Shown here piece after piece: positions 18,258-26,766 of a stretch of 64,000 nucleotides of DNA. The translations under genes were made by a program, and so were the position numbers. The notes beneath the pieces were generated by a model. That model made no database searches. It was not told where the DNA came from and saw only the letters and a program-made list of their open reading frames with translations. Every line of letters starts with the position of its first letter. Position 1 is the first letter of the stretch. Location of the stretch: the NCBI GenBank assembly GCA_964619955.1, contig CAZUJF010000021.1:1-64000 (forward strand), given 5' to 3'. This DNA comes from JACQFK01 sp964619955. Lineage in GTDB: Bacteria; Planctomycetota; MHYJ01; JACPRB01.

Positions 18258-20174
18258 ATGTCCGCTGAATTCCCCGGCAAGGATCATGAGCTGCTCCAGA
18301 AGGCCCTGGACGCCGCGGGAGTGGGCGTCTGGCAATGGGACGTGATCCGGAACCGCATCCACTGGTCCGAGGCCGTGTACCGGCACTTCGGCGTCGCCCG
18401 GGGCTCGTTCGGGGGCACGCTGGAGGAGTACGTGGCCCTCATCCATCCGGAGGACCGCCCCAGGGTGGCCGCCCTGATCCAGGGGGCCCTGGAGCGGCGG
18501 GAGAAGGATTTCGGGCTCGAGCACCGGGTGCTCCGGCCCGACGGGAGCGTCGCGTGGCTGGAGGGACGCGGCGAAGTGGAGTGCGACGCGTCGGGCAAGC
18601 CCTGGAGCATGCGGGGCACGGTCGTGGAGATCACGGCGCGCAAGCGGGACGAGCATTTCCGGGACTCCATCATCCGCCGCGCGGCGGAAGGCCTCTGCGT
18701 CTGCCACGACATCCCCGAGGAACCCTTCGTCCGCTTCACGGTGTGGAACGACCGGATGGTCGAGATCACCGGCCATACGATGGAGGAGATCAACGCGAAG
18801 GGCTGGTATCAGTCGCTCTATCCGAACGCGGAGGTCCGCCAGCGCGCGATCGACCGCATGAACCAGATGCGGGAGGGGAAGGATCTCCGCGGGGAGGAGT
18901 GGGACATCGTCCGCGCGGACGGGCAGCCGCGGGTGATCCGGATCTCCACCAGCGTCCTGCACCACGAGAGCGGACAGACCCATGTGCTGGGCATCATGGA
19001 GGATGCGACGGAAAAACGGCGCCTCCAGGAGCAGCTCTTCCAGGTCCAGAAGGTCGAATCCATCGGCCGTCTGGCGGGGGGCGTGGCCCATGACTTCAAC
19101 AACCTGCTGACGACGGTGCTGGGCTTCGCGGAGATCGCCCAGCAGAAGGTCCCGGCGGATTCCCCGGCCTTCGCGGCGCTCACGTACATCTCGGAGGCCG
19201 CGCAACGCGGAGCGGCGCTGACCCGGCAGCTGCTGCTCTTCGCGCGGCGCCAGAAGACGGACCCCGTCCCGGTGGATCTCGCGGAGCTCCTCCGGCGCCT
19301 GGAACCGCTGCTGCGCCGCCTCATCGGGGAGGACGTCGACCTGCTCTGCCTCCTGCCCGCGGAGCCCGTCGTGGTCCGGGCGGACCCCGGGCAGTTCGAA
19401 CAGGTGATCGTCAACCTGGTGGTGAACGCCCGGGACGCGATGCCGCGCGGGGGGAAGCTCACGCTGGAGCTGCTGGCCGAGGACGTGGGGCTGGGGTCGC
19501 GTCTGGGCCGCGAGGGGCTGGCTCCGGGATCCTGGGCCGTGCTCGGGGTTTCGGACAACGGCTCGGGTATGCCCCCCGAGGTCAAGGCGAGGCTCTTCGA
19601 GCCGTTCTTCACCACCAAACCCGTGGGGCGCGGCACCGGGCTCGGCCTGGCGACCTGCTACGGCATCGTCGCCCAGGCGGGGGGCCGGATCCTCGTCGAA
19701 AGCGAGCCGGGCCGGGGCAGCCGCTTCCGCGTCTGTCTCCCGAGGATCACCGGAAAGGCGAAAGGGGACACGGCGGTGCTGCCGCGGATCGAGCGGGGGG
19801 ACGAGACGCTGCTCTTCGTGGAGGACGACGCGCTGATCCGGACCATGGTCCGCGAACTGCTCGCCGGCCAGGGATACCGGGTCCTGGAGGCGCCCAGCGG
19901 GGAGGCGGCCCTTCAGGCCCTCGAGCGCCACACGGGGGAAATCGACCTGCTGGTGACCGACGTCGTCATGCCCGGCATGGGCGGGCGTGAGCTCTGGGAG
20001 CGGCTGAAGAAGCGGCGGCCCCGCCTGCAGGTGCTGTTCACGTCGGGGTACACCGAGGATCTGACGATCCAGGGTCCGGGGCGGGAGGAAGGCCGCTCCT
20101 TCCTGCCCAAACCCTACACCCCGCACGAGCTGCTGGCGCGGATCCGCAGCCTCCTCCCCGCCCGGAAGCGCTGA
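18258..20174 (+). CDS. Hybrid sensor histidine kinase / response regulator
   Basis: No membrane segment or signal peptide is visible, so this is a cytosolic hybrid kinase of 638 residues. Two PAS/PAC domains come first (about residues 10-130 and 135-260). The HisKA dimerisation domain follows with the phospho-acceptor His in AGGVAHDFNNLLTTVLG (about residue 278), then the ATPase domain with LVVNARDAMPRGG, VSDNGSGMP and GRGTGLGLATC. A receiver domain ends the protein (LLFVEDDALIRTMVRELL, phospho-Asp in DLLVTDVVMPG). It begins 25 bases after the rhaI stop, so read-through from the rhamnose operon is possible. No partner response regulator is nearby. Confidence 0.92.
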   Translation: MSAEFPGKDHELLQKALDAAGVGVWQWDVIRNRIHWSEAVYRHFGVARGSFGGTLEEYVALIHPEDRPRVAALIQGALERREKDFGLEHRVLRPDGSVAWLEGRGEVECDASGKPWSMRGTVVEITARKRDEHFRDSIIRRAAEGLCVCHDIPEEPFVRFTVWNDRMVEITGHTMEEINAKGWYQSLYPNAEVRQRAIDRMNQMREGKDLRGEEWDIVRADGQPRVIRISTSVLHHESGQTHVLGIMEDATEKRRLQEQLFQVQKVESIGRLAGGVAHDFNNLLTTVLGFAEIAQQKVPADSPAFAALTYISEAAQRGAALTRQLLLFARRQKTDPVPVDLAELLRRLEPLLRRLIGEDVDLLCLLPAEPVVVRADPGQFEQVIVNLVVNARDAMPRGGKLTLELLAEDVGLGSRLGREGLAPGSWAVLGVSDNGSGMPPEVKARLFEPFFTTKPVGRGTGLGLATCYGIVAQAGGRILVESEPGRGSRFRVCLPRITGKAKGDTAVLPRIERGDETLLFVEDDALIRTMVRELLAGQGYRVLEAPSGEAALQALERHTGEIDLLVTDVVMPGMGGRELWERLKKRRPRLQVLFTSGYTEDLTIQGPGREEGRSFLPKPYTPHELLARIRSLLPARKR

Positions 20175-20178
20175 CGTT

Positions 20179-21240
20179 TTACGGGATCGTCGCGAGCAGC
20201 TCCCGGGCCTCCTTCGTGAGCGCGTGTTTGGGGAAGTCCCTCAGGACGCCCTGGAGGATCTCCCGGGCCTTCTCCTTGCGCCCCGCCTCGAGATGGGTGC
20301 GCGCCACCTTCACCTTCGCCTTGATGAACCCGGCCTCGACTTCGTCGTCGGAAAGCGGGACCTCGGGTTCCGCGGCGGGCGGGGTGGGGGTTCCGGACTT
20401 GATGCCCGTCCGGCGGGCCCAGTCCTGCTTCGCCCCGGCGAGTTCGTTCTTCCAGTCCTCGATCTCGGCGGAGGAGAGGGAGACGTCGGTCCAGACGACG
20501 CGGGAGTTGCCCGCGTCCGCCACGGCCTGGAGCCGGCGCGCCTCGGGCCCGTCGGGGTTGGAGGCGGCGGCGATGAGCATGCCGCCCTCCATCAGGAAGG
20601 CGGCGCTGCGCCCCGAGCTTTCCATGAAGCCGGTGGATTCGCGGATGGGTCCGGGGACGGTGACGCGCAGCGTGACCTTGAAGTCCTGGAAGATCGGCTT
20701 CATCATCTCGACCATCGCCTTGGCCAGCTCCTCGCTGCCGGGCTGCCCGCCCTTCTTGCCCGACATCTCGTCGAACGAGCGCCGCACGTCGCTGGTGAGG
20801 GTGAGGGCGTTCGCCCCGTTCTTAAGCCGGGTCAGGCGCCAGGCCGCGGAAAGCTTGCGCTCCTCGTTCGGCGCCGCCTGGGAGGAGTAGATCCGGAGCT
20901 TGTTCACGTCGTCGAAGTACGCGGTGAACGAGGCCCGGATCCAGTCGCCGTCCTCGCGCCGGCGCCCGGACTTCCATCCCACGACCCCTTCCGTGTTCTT
21001 CCGGATCTTCTCGGGGGCCTCGAATTCGGCGAAGAAGTCGTCGACGCCGCCGCGGCCCGGCTGGAGCCCGTTCTGCTTCGCCATCTCCTCGGCGACCTTC
21101 ATCATGGTCTTCTTGATGCCGACCTCCATGACGATCTTCCCGGACCCGTCGGGGAAGAGGGTCGTCTCCTGGTCGGCCTGGATGCAGCCGAAGGGGAGGA
21201 CCAGCAGGGTGCAGGCCAGGGACAGGAGAAACGGGCGCAT
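20179..21240 (-). CDS. Lipoprotein of unknown function with C-terminal TPR-like segment
   Basis: ATG 21240 is chosen because AAAGGAG lies 5 bases upstream; a GTG at 21258 would place that site inside the gene. The signal peptide MRPFLLSLACTLLVLPFGC carries a lipobox. The body begins with ETTLFPDGSGKIVMEVGIKK and resembles the beta-rich secreted proteins of planctomycetes that start with a DGSG hairpin, but no named family is clear. The last 45 residues (AREILQGVLRDFPKHALTKE) look like one or two TPR helices. It converges with the histidine kinase gene with only a 4-base gap. Confidence 0.75.
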   Translation of the reverse strand: MRPFLLSLACTLLVLPFGCIQADQETTLFPDGSGKIVMEVGIKKTMMKVAEEMAKQNGLQPGRGGVDDFFAEFEAPEKIRKNTEGVVGWKSGRRREDGDWIRASFTAYFDDVNKLRIYSSQAAPNEERKLSAAWRLTRLKNGANALTLTSDVRRSFDEMSGKKGGQPGSEELAKAMVEMMKPIFQDFKVTLRVTVPGPIRESTGFMESSGRSAAFLMEGGMLIAAASNPDGPEARRLQAVADAGNSRVVWTDVSLSSAEIEDWKNELAGAKQDWARRTGIKSGTPTPPAAEPEVPLSDDEVEAGFIKAKVKVARTHLEAGRKEKAREILQGVLRDFPKHALTKEARELLATIP

Positions 21241-21301
21241 GAAGGCTCCTTTGCTCACAAAGGAGATTCTAGCGCGCTTTCGGAGCCGCGGCGCCGGAAT
21301 C

Positions 21302-21832
21302 CTAGGACTCGGCCATCGGCGCCCGCTTGAGGCGCGTGCGGAGGATCCAGTCGGCGAGCGGGAAGACCACGTTGAGGTTCCGGTTCGGCTCGAGGTGGTG
21401 CAGGCGGTGGTGCTGGTCCACCCACTTGAAGAGGCCGGTCTTCTGGAACCAGCGCGGGCCGGGGACGTGCATGCAGTAATGGAAGTACTCGTAGATGCCG
21501 TAGTAGCAGGACATCGCCGCGAGGAAGGACGCCATGCCCCACCAGCTCTGGGTGAGGTACGCGCAGAGCAGGCCCACCGGGGAGTTGATGATGAGCAGCA
21601 CCGGGAAGTTCCACCACGCCATCGTGACGATGGGCGCCGTCTTCATGTCCTCGATGTGGTAATTCTTGGCGGATCCGAAGACCGTGTGGTGGGTGATGCC
21701 GTGCGCCTTGTAGGGGTACGAAAACCCGAGGATGGGGCGGTGCATCACGAACTTGTGCAGGGTCCACTCGAAAAAGCTGGCGTAGATGATGCCGCCGAAA
21801 TAGCAGGCGGCCATGAGCAGGGCAAAAGTCAC
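21302..21832 (-). CDS. Fatty acid hydroxylase superfamily membrane protein
   Basis: Four histidine clusters mark a di-iron membrane hydroxylase: HKFVMH, HGITHH, FHYCMH and HHRLHH. Three or four hydrophobic segments separate them, and the 176-residue size fits the shorter members (sterol desaturase/carotene hydroxylase type). I chose GTG 21832, preceded by AAGGA; longer frames run into the intergenic region. The family uses O2 to hydroxylate lipid or carotenoid substrates at the membrane; the substrate here is not evident. The gene diverges from an alcohol dehydrogenase, with about 180 bases between them. Confidence 0.85.
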   Translation of the reverse strand: MTFALLMAACYFGGIIYASFFEWTLHKFVMHRPILGFSYPYKAHGITHHTVFGSAKNYHIEDMKTAPIVTMAWWNFPVLLIINSPVGLLCAYLTQSWWGMASFLAAMSCYYGIYEYFHYCMHVPGPRWFQKTGLFKWVDQHHRLHHLEPNRNLNVVFPLADWILRTRLKRAPMAES

Positions 21833-22013
21833 GATGCAGTTCCTTCGCGTCGTCGATGGCAAGCGCGGCAAAGCAGGGGCACCCGCCTGAGGGCCGGGCG
21901 CGCCTGCCGGTACCCGATCCCCTTGATGGGTAAGTATAGCGTAAAAATGGGTCGAATGCGTGCGATTTTTGATGTCTTGCCGGGCGGAGGGGGCGGGCGC
22001 TACGATGCCTCCC

Positions 22014-23087
22014 ATGCAGGCGCGCGCGGTCATCACCGACGGACGGGGGAACTACTCCGTGGAAACGCTGGAGGTCGGGGATCCGGGCCCCGGCGAGGTC
22101 CGGGTGGCGGTCCGGGCCGCCGGCGTCTGCCACACCGACCACAAGTTCCTCTTCCGGAACGTCGTCCAGATCCTCGGCCACGAGGGCGCGGGGGTCGTGG
22201 TGGACTCCGGACCGGGGGTGACGGGCCTCGCGCCGGGAGACCGCGTCCTGCTCAACTGGGCCATCCCCTGCCGCGACTGCTTCCAGTGCCGCCGCGGCGC
22301 CGAGAACCTCTGCGAGCGGCGCCCGAAGGTCCCCCTCGAACGCTTCCGCTGGAAGGGGGGCGCCGTCGACCTCGCCTTCACGCTGGGGGCCATGTCCACC
22401 GTGACGATCGTGCCCCGCGCGGCCGTCGTGAAGCTCGACGCCGGCATCCCCTTCGCCTCCGCGTGCATTCTCGGCTGCGGGGTCCAGACCGGCGTGGGCA
22501 GCGTGCTGAACGTCGCGAAGGTGGCCACGGGGGAGTCCGTGGCGGTGATCGGCACGGGCGGCGTGGGGCTCTCCGTGATCCAGGGCGCGCGCATCAGCCG
22601 CGCCGGGATCGTCGTGGGGGTGGACGTGAACCCGCAGCGCCTGGAGATGGCGCGGCGCTTCGGGGCCACGCACACCGTGCTCGCGGACCGCGCCGACGAA
22701 GGCCTCCGGCGCGCGGCGGCGCAGGTGCGCGGCCTGGCCGGCGGGCGCGGCGTCGATTACGCCTTCGAGTGCACCTCGGTGCCCGCGCTCTGCGCCGCGC
22801 CGCTCTCCTTCGTGCGCAACGGAGGCATGGCCGTCCAGCTCAGCGGGACCGAGCAGCCCGTGAGCGTCGACATGGAGCTCTTCGAGTGGGACAAGACCTA
22901 CGTCAACCCGCTCTACGGGAAATGCCGTCCGGAGGTCGATCTCCCCCGGCTCATGGCCTTCTACCGCGAAGGCCGGCTGCAGCTCGACGAGATGATCACG
23001 CGGACCTATCCGCTCGACCGCGTCCACGAGGCCTTCGACGACATGCTCTCCGGCCGCAACGCCAAGGGCGTCCTGGTGATGGAGTGA
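22014..23087 (+). CDS. Zinc-dependent medium-chain alcohol dehydrogenase
   Basis: Catalytic-zinc motifs are CHTDHKFLF and ILGHEGAGVVV. The structural zinc loop is present as CRDCFQCRRGAENLC. The Rossmann fold has AVIGTGGVGLSVIQGA with an acidic residue (VDVN) following, favouring NAD. The overall layout is that of class III (S-hydroxymethylglutathione) or aryl-alcohol dehydrogenases. ATG 22014 gives the standard N-terminus (MQARAVITD); an in-frame ATG at 22005 is possible. It may act with lipid- or aldehyde-modifying enzymes, but context gives no firm substrate. Confidence 0.85.
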   Translation: MQARAVITDGRGNYSVETLEVGDPGPGEVRVAVRAAGVCHTDHKFLFRNVVQILGHEGAGVVVDSGPGVTGLAPGDRVLLNWAIPCRDCFQCRRGAENLCERRPKVPLERFRWKGGAVDLAFTLGAMSTVTIVPRAAVVKLDAGIPFASACILGCGVQTGVGSVLNVAKVATGESVAVIGTGGVGLSVIQGARISRAGIVVGVDVNPQRLEMARRFGATHTVLADRADEGLRRAAAQVRGLAGGRGVDYAFECTSVPALCAAPLSFVRNGGMAVQLSGTEQPVSVDMELFEWDKTYVNPLYGKCRPEVDLPRLMAFYREGRLQLDEMITRTYPLDRVHEAFDDMLSGRNAKGVLVME

Positions 23088-23114
23088 GCGCCTGCTGGTG
23101 AGCCAGTCGAACCA

Positions 23115-23372
23115 CTACTCCTTCGGCCGCTTCAGGTACTCCCGATAATACCGCTCGGGCTCCCTCAGGAACTCCTTCCGGCAGCCCTCCGCGCAGAAGT
23201 AGAAGGCCTGGCCGTTGAAGTCCGCCTTCGGGGTCGTCTCGTCGATGCGGACGATGACGCAGCCGAGGTCCCCCTTGCAGAGGCAGACGATGTCGCGGGC
23301 GAGCGGGCGCGGGTCCGGGGCGGCGCAGCCGGCCGCGAGGGACAGGGCCGCGATCCAGAGCAACTGCTTCAT
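23115..23372 (-). CDS. YHS-domain lipoprotein, putative metal-binding
   Basis: The lipoprotein signal MKQLLWIAALSLAAGC precedes an 85-residue protein. Its C-terminal part (ADFNGQAFYFCAEGCRKEFL, then EPERY) is a YHS/TRASH-type metal-binding motif; additional Cys residues occur in IVCLCKGDLGC. YHS domains are common in copper and heavy-metal handling proteins. It lies downstream of the outer-membrane transporter-like protein and a Cys-rich exported protein, supporting a shared metal-related role (inference). Confidence 0.8.
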   Translation of the reverse strand: MKQLLWIAALSLAAGCAAPDPRPLARDIVCLCKGDLGCVIVRIDETTPKADFNGQAFYFCAEGCRKEFLREPERYYREYLKRPKE

Positions 23373-23394
23373 GGTCGACTCCGCAGCATCGGAT

Positions 23395-23424
23395 CGGGGC
23401 GGCCCCCGAGCAGGGGCCGCCCCG
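23395..23424. terminator. Strong GC hairpin between two minus-strand genes
   Basis: A perfect 12-bp stem (CGGGGCGGCCCC with its complement) encloses a 6-base loop, 14 bases beyond the stop of the transporter-like gene. There is no T-run on either side, so it may be an attenuator or mRNA-stabilising hairpin instead of an intrinsic terminator. Confidence 0.5.
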
Positions 23425-23437
23425 TCCAGGATGCACC

Positions 23438-24400
23438 CTAGAACGTCAACGTGAACGCCGCCATGACCTTGAACAGGGTTTCCTGCTGCTCGTCATGCAG
23501 ATGCTGGACGACGGGAATCTGCACGGCGAGCGAGAAGGAGGTGCTCTCCGTGAAGGCCACCCTCGCGCCCGGGGCGAGGAAGAGCGTCGTGCCGCCCGAG
23601 TTGTGGACCGTTTCGCCGTCCTCGCGGTTGCGCAGGAGGTGGCGGACGTTCATCTCGAGGAAGGCGCTGATGGAGGGGACGTCCCTGACGTTCTCCGAGA
23701 AGCGGTAGGCCAGGGCCGCGCCGTAGAGGATCAGGTCGCCGATCTTGTAGTCGTCCTCCTTGGTGCGGTAGGTGTAGGAGAGGCTGGTGTCGAAGCTGAC
23801 CTGGGTGCCGAGGTAGCGGGAATAGGCCGCGCCCAGCATCAGGTCGAAGGTCCCGCTGCCCGGCTGCATCGAGGCTTCGAGAGGGGCGTTCCGGGTGCCG
23901 TCCTCGCCGATCTCGTCGTCGTCCCCGAACGGGAACTTGACGCCGCCCAGGACGGCCAGATGGCCGTTCTCGCCCTTCAGGACGCGCTTCTTCAGCGTCA
24001 ACCAGTGGTCGGTCATGCCCGACACGTCGCCGTACTCGTGATAGCCGTAGCTGCCGTCCGCGTGCAGGTGGCCCTCCCTCAGGTCGTTCCCCTTGTAGTA
24101 GCCGAGGGAGTAGCCGAACTGCAGGTCCTCCGAGAGCCCGTACCCGAATTCGATCGTCTCGAGCAGGCTCCAGCGAAGGGCGTCGAAGTGCGCATGGTCC
24201 CCGTGCACCTTGTACGTGCGCTTCTGGATGTCGTCCGAGGACAGCCGTTCGTACTGGGTGTAGTCCTGGCGCCACGAGAGGGTCAGTTTTCCGGGCAGCA
24301 GCGTCTCGCCGCTCTGGGTCGAGAGGCCGCCGCCGGAGGTGCCGGGGCCGTGGTCGGGGACCGCGGCTGCAAGCAGAGATACGACAAGCGTCGAAAGCAT
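23438..24400 (-). CDS. Outer-membrane beta-barrel protein (MetA-type transporter-like)
   Basis: A short signal peptide (MLSTLVVSLLAAAVPDHG) is followed by alternating amphipathic strands throughout: KLTLSWRQDYTQYER, LQFGYSLGYYKGN, DLMLGAAYSRYLGTQVSFDT, LSYTYRTKEDDYKIGDLILY and a final TLFKVMAAFTLTF ending in aromatic Phe, as in outer-membrane barrels. Its features suggest the Phenol_MetA_deg-like transporter group, often encoded near metal-efflux genes. His- and Asp-rich loops (VHGDHAHFDA) could bind metals. It is the fourth gene of a minus-strand run from 26701. Confidence 0.7.
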   Translation of the reverse strand: MLSTLVVSLLAAAVPDHGPGTSGGGLSTQSGETLLPGKLTLSWRQDYTQYERLSSDDIQKRTYKVHGDHAHFDALRWSLLETIEFGYGLSEDLQFGYSLGYYKGNDLREGHLHADGSYGYHEYGDVSGMTDHWLTLKKRVLKGENGHLAVLGGVKFPFGDDDEIGEDGTRNAPLEASMQPGSGTFDLMLGAAYSRYLGTQVSFDTSLSYTYRTKEDDYKIGDLILYGAALAYRFSENVRDVPSISAFLEMNVRHLLRNREDGETVHNSGGTTLFLAPGARVAFTESTSFSLAVQIPVVQHLHDEQQETLFKVMAAFTLTF

Positions 24401-24460
24401 CGTTCGATCCTTTAAGCGATCCGGGGCCCGGGGGCACCATGCCCGCGGGTTCGAGCCGGA

Positions 24461-24865
24461 TCAGAGGATCGGGATTTTGTCGGGCGGGCTGCTCTCGACG
24501 GAGGGTTCGGGGAGCACGCAGACCAAGCGCAGCGTGCCCGCGGAGGGGACGAACCGCAGCCTGGGAAAGGTCTCGAGGGCGGGCTGGGTGAGCGCCTGCA
24601 GCATCGCGGCCTCGACGCCGCGGCAGCGCTGGGCTTCGAAGGCGCGGGAGCCGGCCGGGACCTGCGCTTCGGCGCCGGAGCTGCAGCAGCAGCCCTTGCG
24701 CAGGCGGACCTCCTCGGGGCAGCCGCAGGCGCGCGGGCAGCAGTCGGAGGGGGCCGAAACGGCGGCCGCCGCCGGGGCCAGCGCATCCACGCCCGCGTGC
24801 AGCAGCCAAGTGGCCTGCAAGGCGAAGACCAGCGTCAGGACGAGGGTCAGCGCGCGCCGATGCAT
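24461..24865 (-). CDS. Cys-rich exported protein
   Basis: The start ATG at 24865 shares a base with the stop of the symporter gene (TGATG), a coupled arrangement. After an N-terminal hydrophobic segment (LTLVLTLVFALQATWLLHAG) comes a dense cysteine cluster, DCCPRACGCPEE then KGCCCSSGAEA, within about 30 residues. The remainder is unrecognised. Such CC/CGC clusters in a small periplasmic protein suggest metal binding, and the two genes that follow encode an outer-membrane barrel and a YHS protein. The family is unknown to me. Confidence 0.65.
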   Translation of the reverse strand: MHRRALTLVLTLVFALQATWLLHAGVDALAPAAAAVSAPSDCCPRACGCPEEVRLRKGCCCSSGAEAQVPAGSRAFEAQRCRGVEAAMLQALTQPALETFPRLRFVPSAGTLRLVCVLPEPSVESSPPDKIPIL

Positions 24866-26394
24866 CAATCCGCCCCGATCCCCGCGTAGGTCCGGAGCTT
24901 CTCCTCGTCGAACTTCGCCTGCGCTTCGAGGTCGGGCTTGAGATAGGAGGCGATGATGCCCGCGAGGAAGGCGGCGGGGATCGACACGATCGCGGGATTC
25001 TTGAGCGGGAAGACCGGCGCCGGGTGCTTGAAGACGTCCTTCCACACGTCGGGCCCGAGGACGATCAGCCCGATGGAGAGGATCAGGCCCGTGACGATGC
25101 TCGCGACCGCGCCGGAGGTCGAGTATTTCCTCCAGAGCACGGACAGCAGCAGCGCGGGGAAGTTCGCGCTGGCCGCGATGGCGAAGGCGAGGCCGACGAC
25201 GTACGCGACGTTCTGATCCTTGAAGACGATGCCCAGCAGCACCGCGAGCACCCCCAGCACGATCGTGCCGATGCGCGCGACGACGACCTGCTCCCGCTCC
25301 GTGGCCTGGCCCTTCTTGATCACGCCGACGTAGAGGTCGTGCGAGAGGGCGGAGGCCCCCGCGAGGGCGAGCCCGGCGACGACGGCCAGGATGGTGGCGA
25401 AGGCGACCGCGCAGAGGAAGCCGAAAAAGGCGTCCCCGCCCAGATGATGCGCGAGCAGCGGGGCCGCCATGTTCTGCCCGCCGCCCCCGAGAATGGCCTC
25501 GCGGCCCACGAGCACGGTGGCGCCGAAGCCGATGAGGAAGGTCAGGATGTAGAAATAGCCGATCCAGCCCGTCGCGTAGAACACGGACTTCCGCGCCTCC
25601 TGGGCGTCGGGCACCGTGTAGAAGCGCATCAGGATGTGGGGCAGCCCCGCGGTGCCGAACATCAGCGCCAGCCCGAGCGAGATGCGGTCCATCGGGGTGG
25701 TCTTGGCGGTCGGCATCAGCAGGGCCGCATCCTTCGCCGCCACCTCCCGGAAGAGGGCGAGCGGATTGAAATTGAATTTCGCGAGGATCATGAAGACCAG
25801 GACGGACGCGCCGCCGATGAGCAGCACGGCCTTGATGATCTGCACCCACGTGGTCGCCTTCATGCCCCCGAAGAGCACGTAGCAGATCATGAGGGCGCCC
25901 ACCGCCACGATGGCCCGGTTGTACGTGAGCTCCGGGTGGTTGAAGAGCAGCTTCACGAGCGTCCCCGCGCCCACCATCTGGGCGATGAGATAGACGAGCA
26001 CCGTGAGGATCGAGCCCGCGGCGGCCGCCGTCCGGATGGGCCCGGGCCGGAGCCGGTACGCGACGACGTCGGCGAACGTGAACTTGCCCAGGTTCCGCAG
26101 CGGTTCCGCGATGAGGAAGAGGCAGATGGGCCAGCCCACCAGGAAGCCCACCGAGTAGATGAGGCCGTCGTACCCGCTCAGGGCCACCATGCCCGCGATG
26201 CCCAGGAACGAGGCGGCCGACATGTAGTCGCCCGCCAGCGCCAGGCCGTTCTGGAAGCCCGTGATGGAGCGGCCCGCCGCGTAGAACTCCTTCGCGGTCT
26301 TGGTCTTCTTCGCGGCCCAGTAGGTGAGGGCGAGCGTCGAGCCCACGAAGGCGATGAAGAACGACACGGAGACCCAGTTGAGCTTACTCTCCAC
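24865..26394 (-). CDS. actP: Sodium/acetate-type solute symporter (SSS family)
   Basis: This 509-residue protein has about thirteen hydrophobic helices and the ActP hallmarks AAGRSITGFQNGLALAGDYM, SAASFLGIAGMVALSGYDG and LAYxxG-like segments in the middle, together with GTAGLPHILMRFYTVPD. ActP members import acetate and related short monocarboxylates with Na+. A DUF485 protein is encoded immediately upstream with an 11-base overlap, the usual yjcH-actP pairing. Together with lactate made by RhaEW, short-chain acid uptake or recovery is plausible but not shown. Confidence 0.9.
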   Translation of the reverse strand: MESKLNWVSVSFFIAFVGSTLALTYWAAKKTKTAKEFYAAGRSITGFQNGLALAGDYMSAASFLGIAGMVALSGYDGLIYSVGFLVGWPICLFLIAEPLRNLGKFTFADVVAYRLRPGPIRTAAAAGSILTVLVYLIAQMVGAGTLVKLLFNHPELTYNRAIVAVGALMICYVLFGGMKATTWVQIIKAVLLIGGASVLVFMILAKFNFNPLALFREVAAKDAALLMPTAKTTPMDRISLGLALMFGTAGLPHILMRFYTVPDAQEARKSVFYATGWIGYFYILTFLIGFGATVLVGREAILGGGGQNMAAPLLAHHLGGDAFFGFLCAVAFATILAVVAGLALAGASALSHDLYVGVIKKGQATEREQVVVARIGTIVLGVLAVLLGIVFKDQNVAYVVGLAFAIAASANFPALLLSVLWRKYSTSGAVASIVTGLILSIGLIVLGPDVWKDVFKHPAPVFPLKNPAIVSIPAAFLAGIIASYLKPDLEAQAKFDEEKLRTYAGIGAD

Positions 26395-26701
26395 GGTCCG
26401 CCTTTTCCCGGATGCGGTCCACCATGGCGTCGTAGTGCCGGTTGGCCCAGCGGACGTAGACCCCCGTGAGCGCCCAGCAGCCGAGGATGACCCCGATGCC
26501 GATCGGGATGCCGACGGGCACGTCGCCGAACGGCTTGTCGCCGAACACGGACGGCTTGAACGCCGCCAGGCCGATGAAGCCGTAGTAGAGGAGCAGCGTG
26601 CAGGCGGTGAGGATCAGCGAGATGCGGTCCTTGCGGGCGACCAGGTCCTTGAATTCGGGATCCTGCAGCAGCGAGGACACCTCCTTGCCCGCTTCGCTCA
26701 T
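26384..26701 (-). CDS. yjcH: DUF485 membrane protein (YjcH-like)
   Basis: The 105-residue protein has a soluble N-terminus with LLQDPEFKDLVARKDRIS, the DUF485 signature, then two transmembrane helices (about residues 28-45 and 65-83). The C-terminus WANRHYDAMVDRIREKADRG is charged. DUF485 proteins occur with ActP-type symporters and are thought to assist them; their precise role is unknown. It is the first gene of the minus-strand run 26701-23115. Confidence 0.9.
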   Translation of the reverse strand: MSEAGKEVSSLLQDPEFKDLVARKDRISLILTACTLLLYYGFIGLAAFKPSVFGDKPFGDVPVGIPIGIGVILGCWALTGVYVRWANRHYDAMVDRIREKADRGE

Positions 26702-26766
26702 GTGGGGGGGGATTGTGCCAAACCCGGAGGAGTCGCCGCCACAAAAAATGCGGGGGGAGGGATAAC

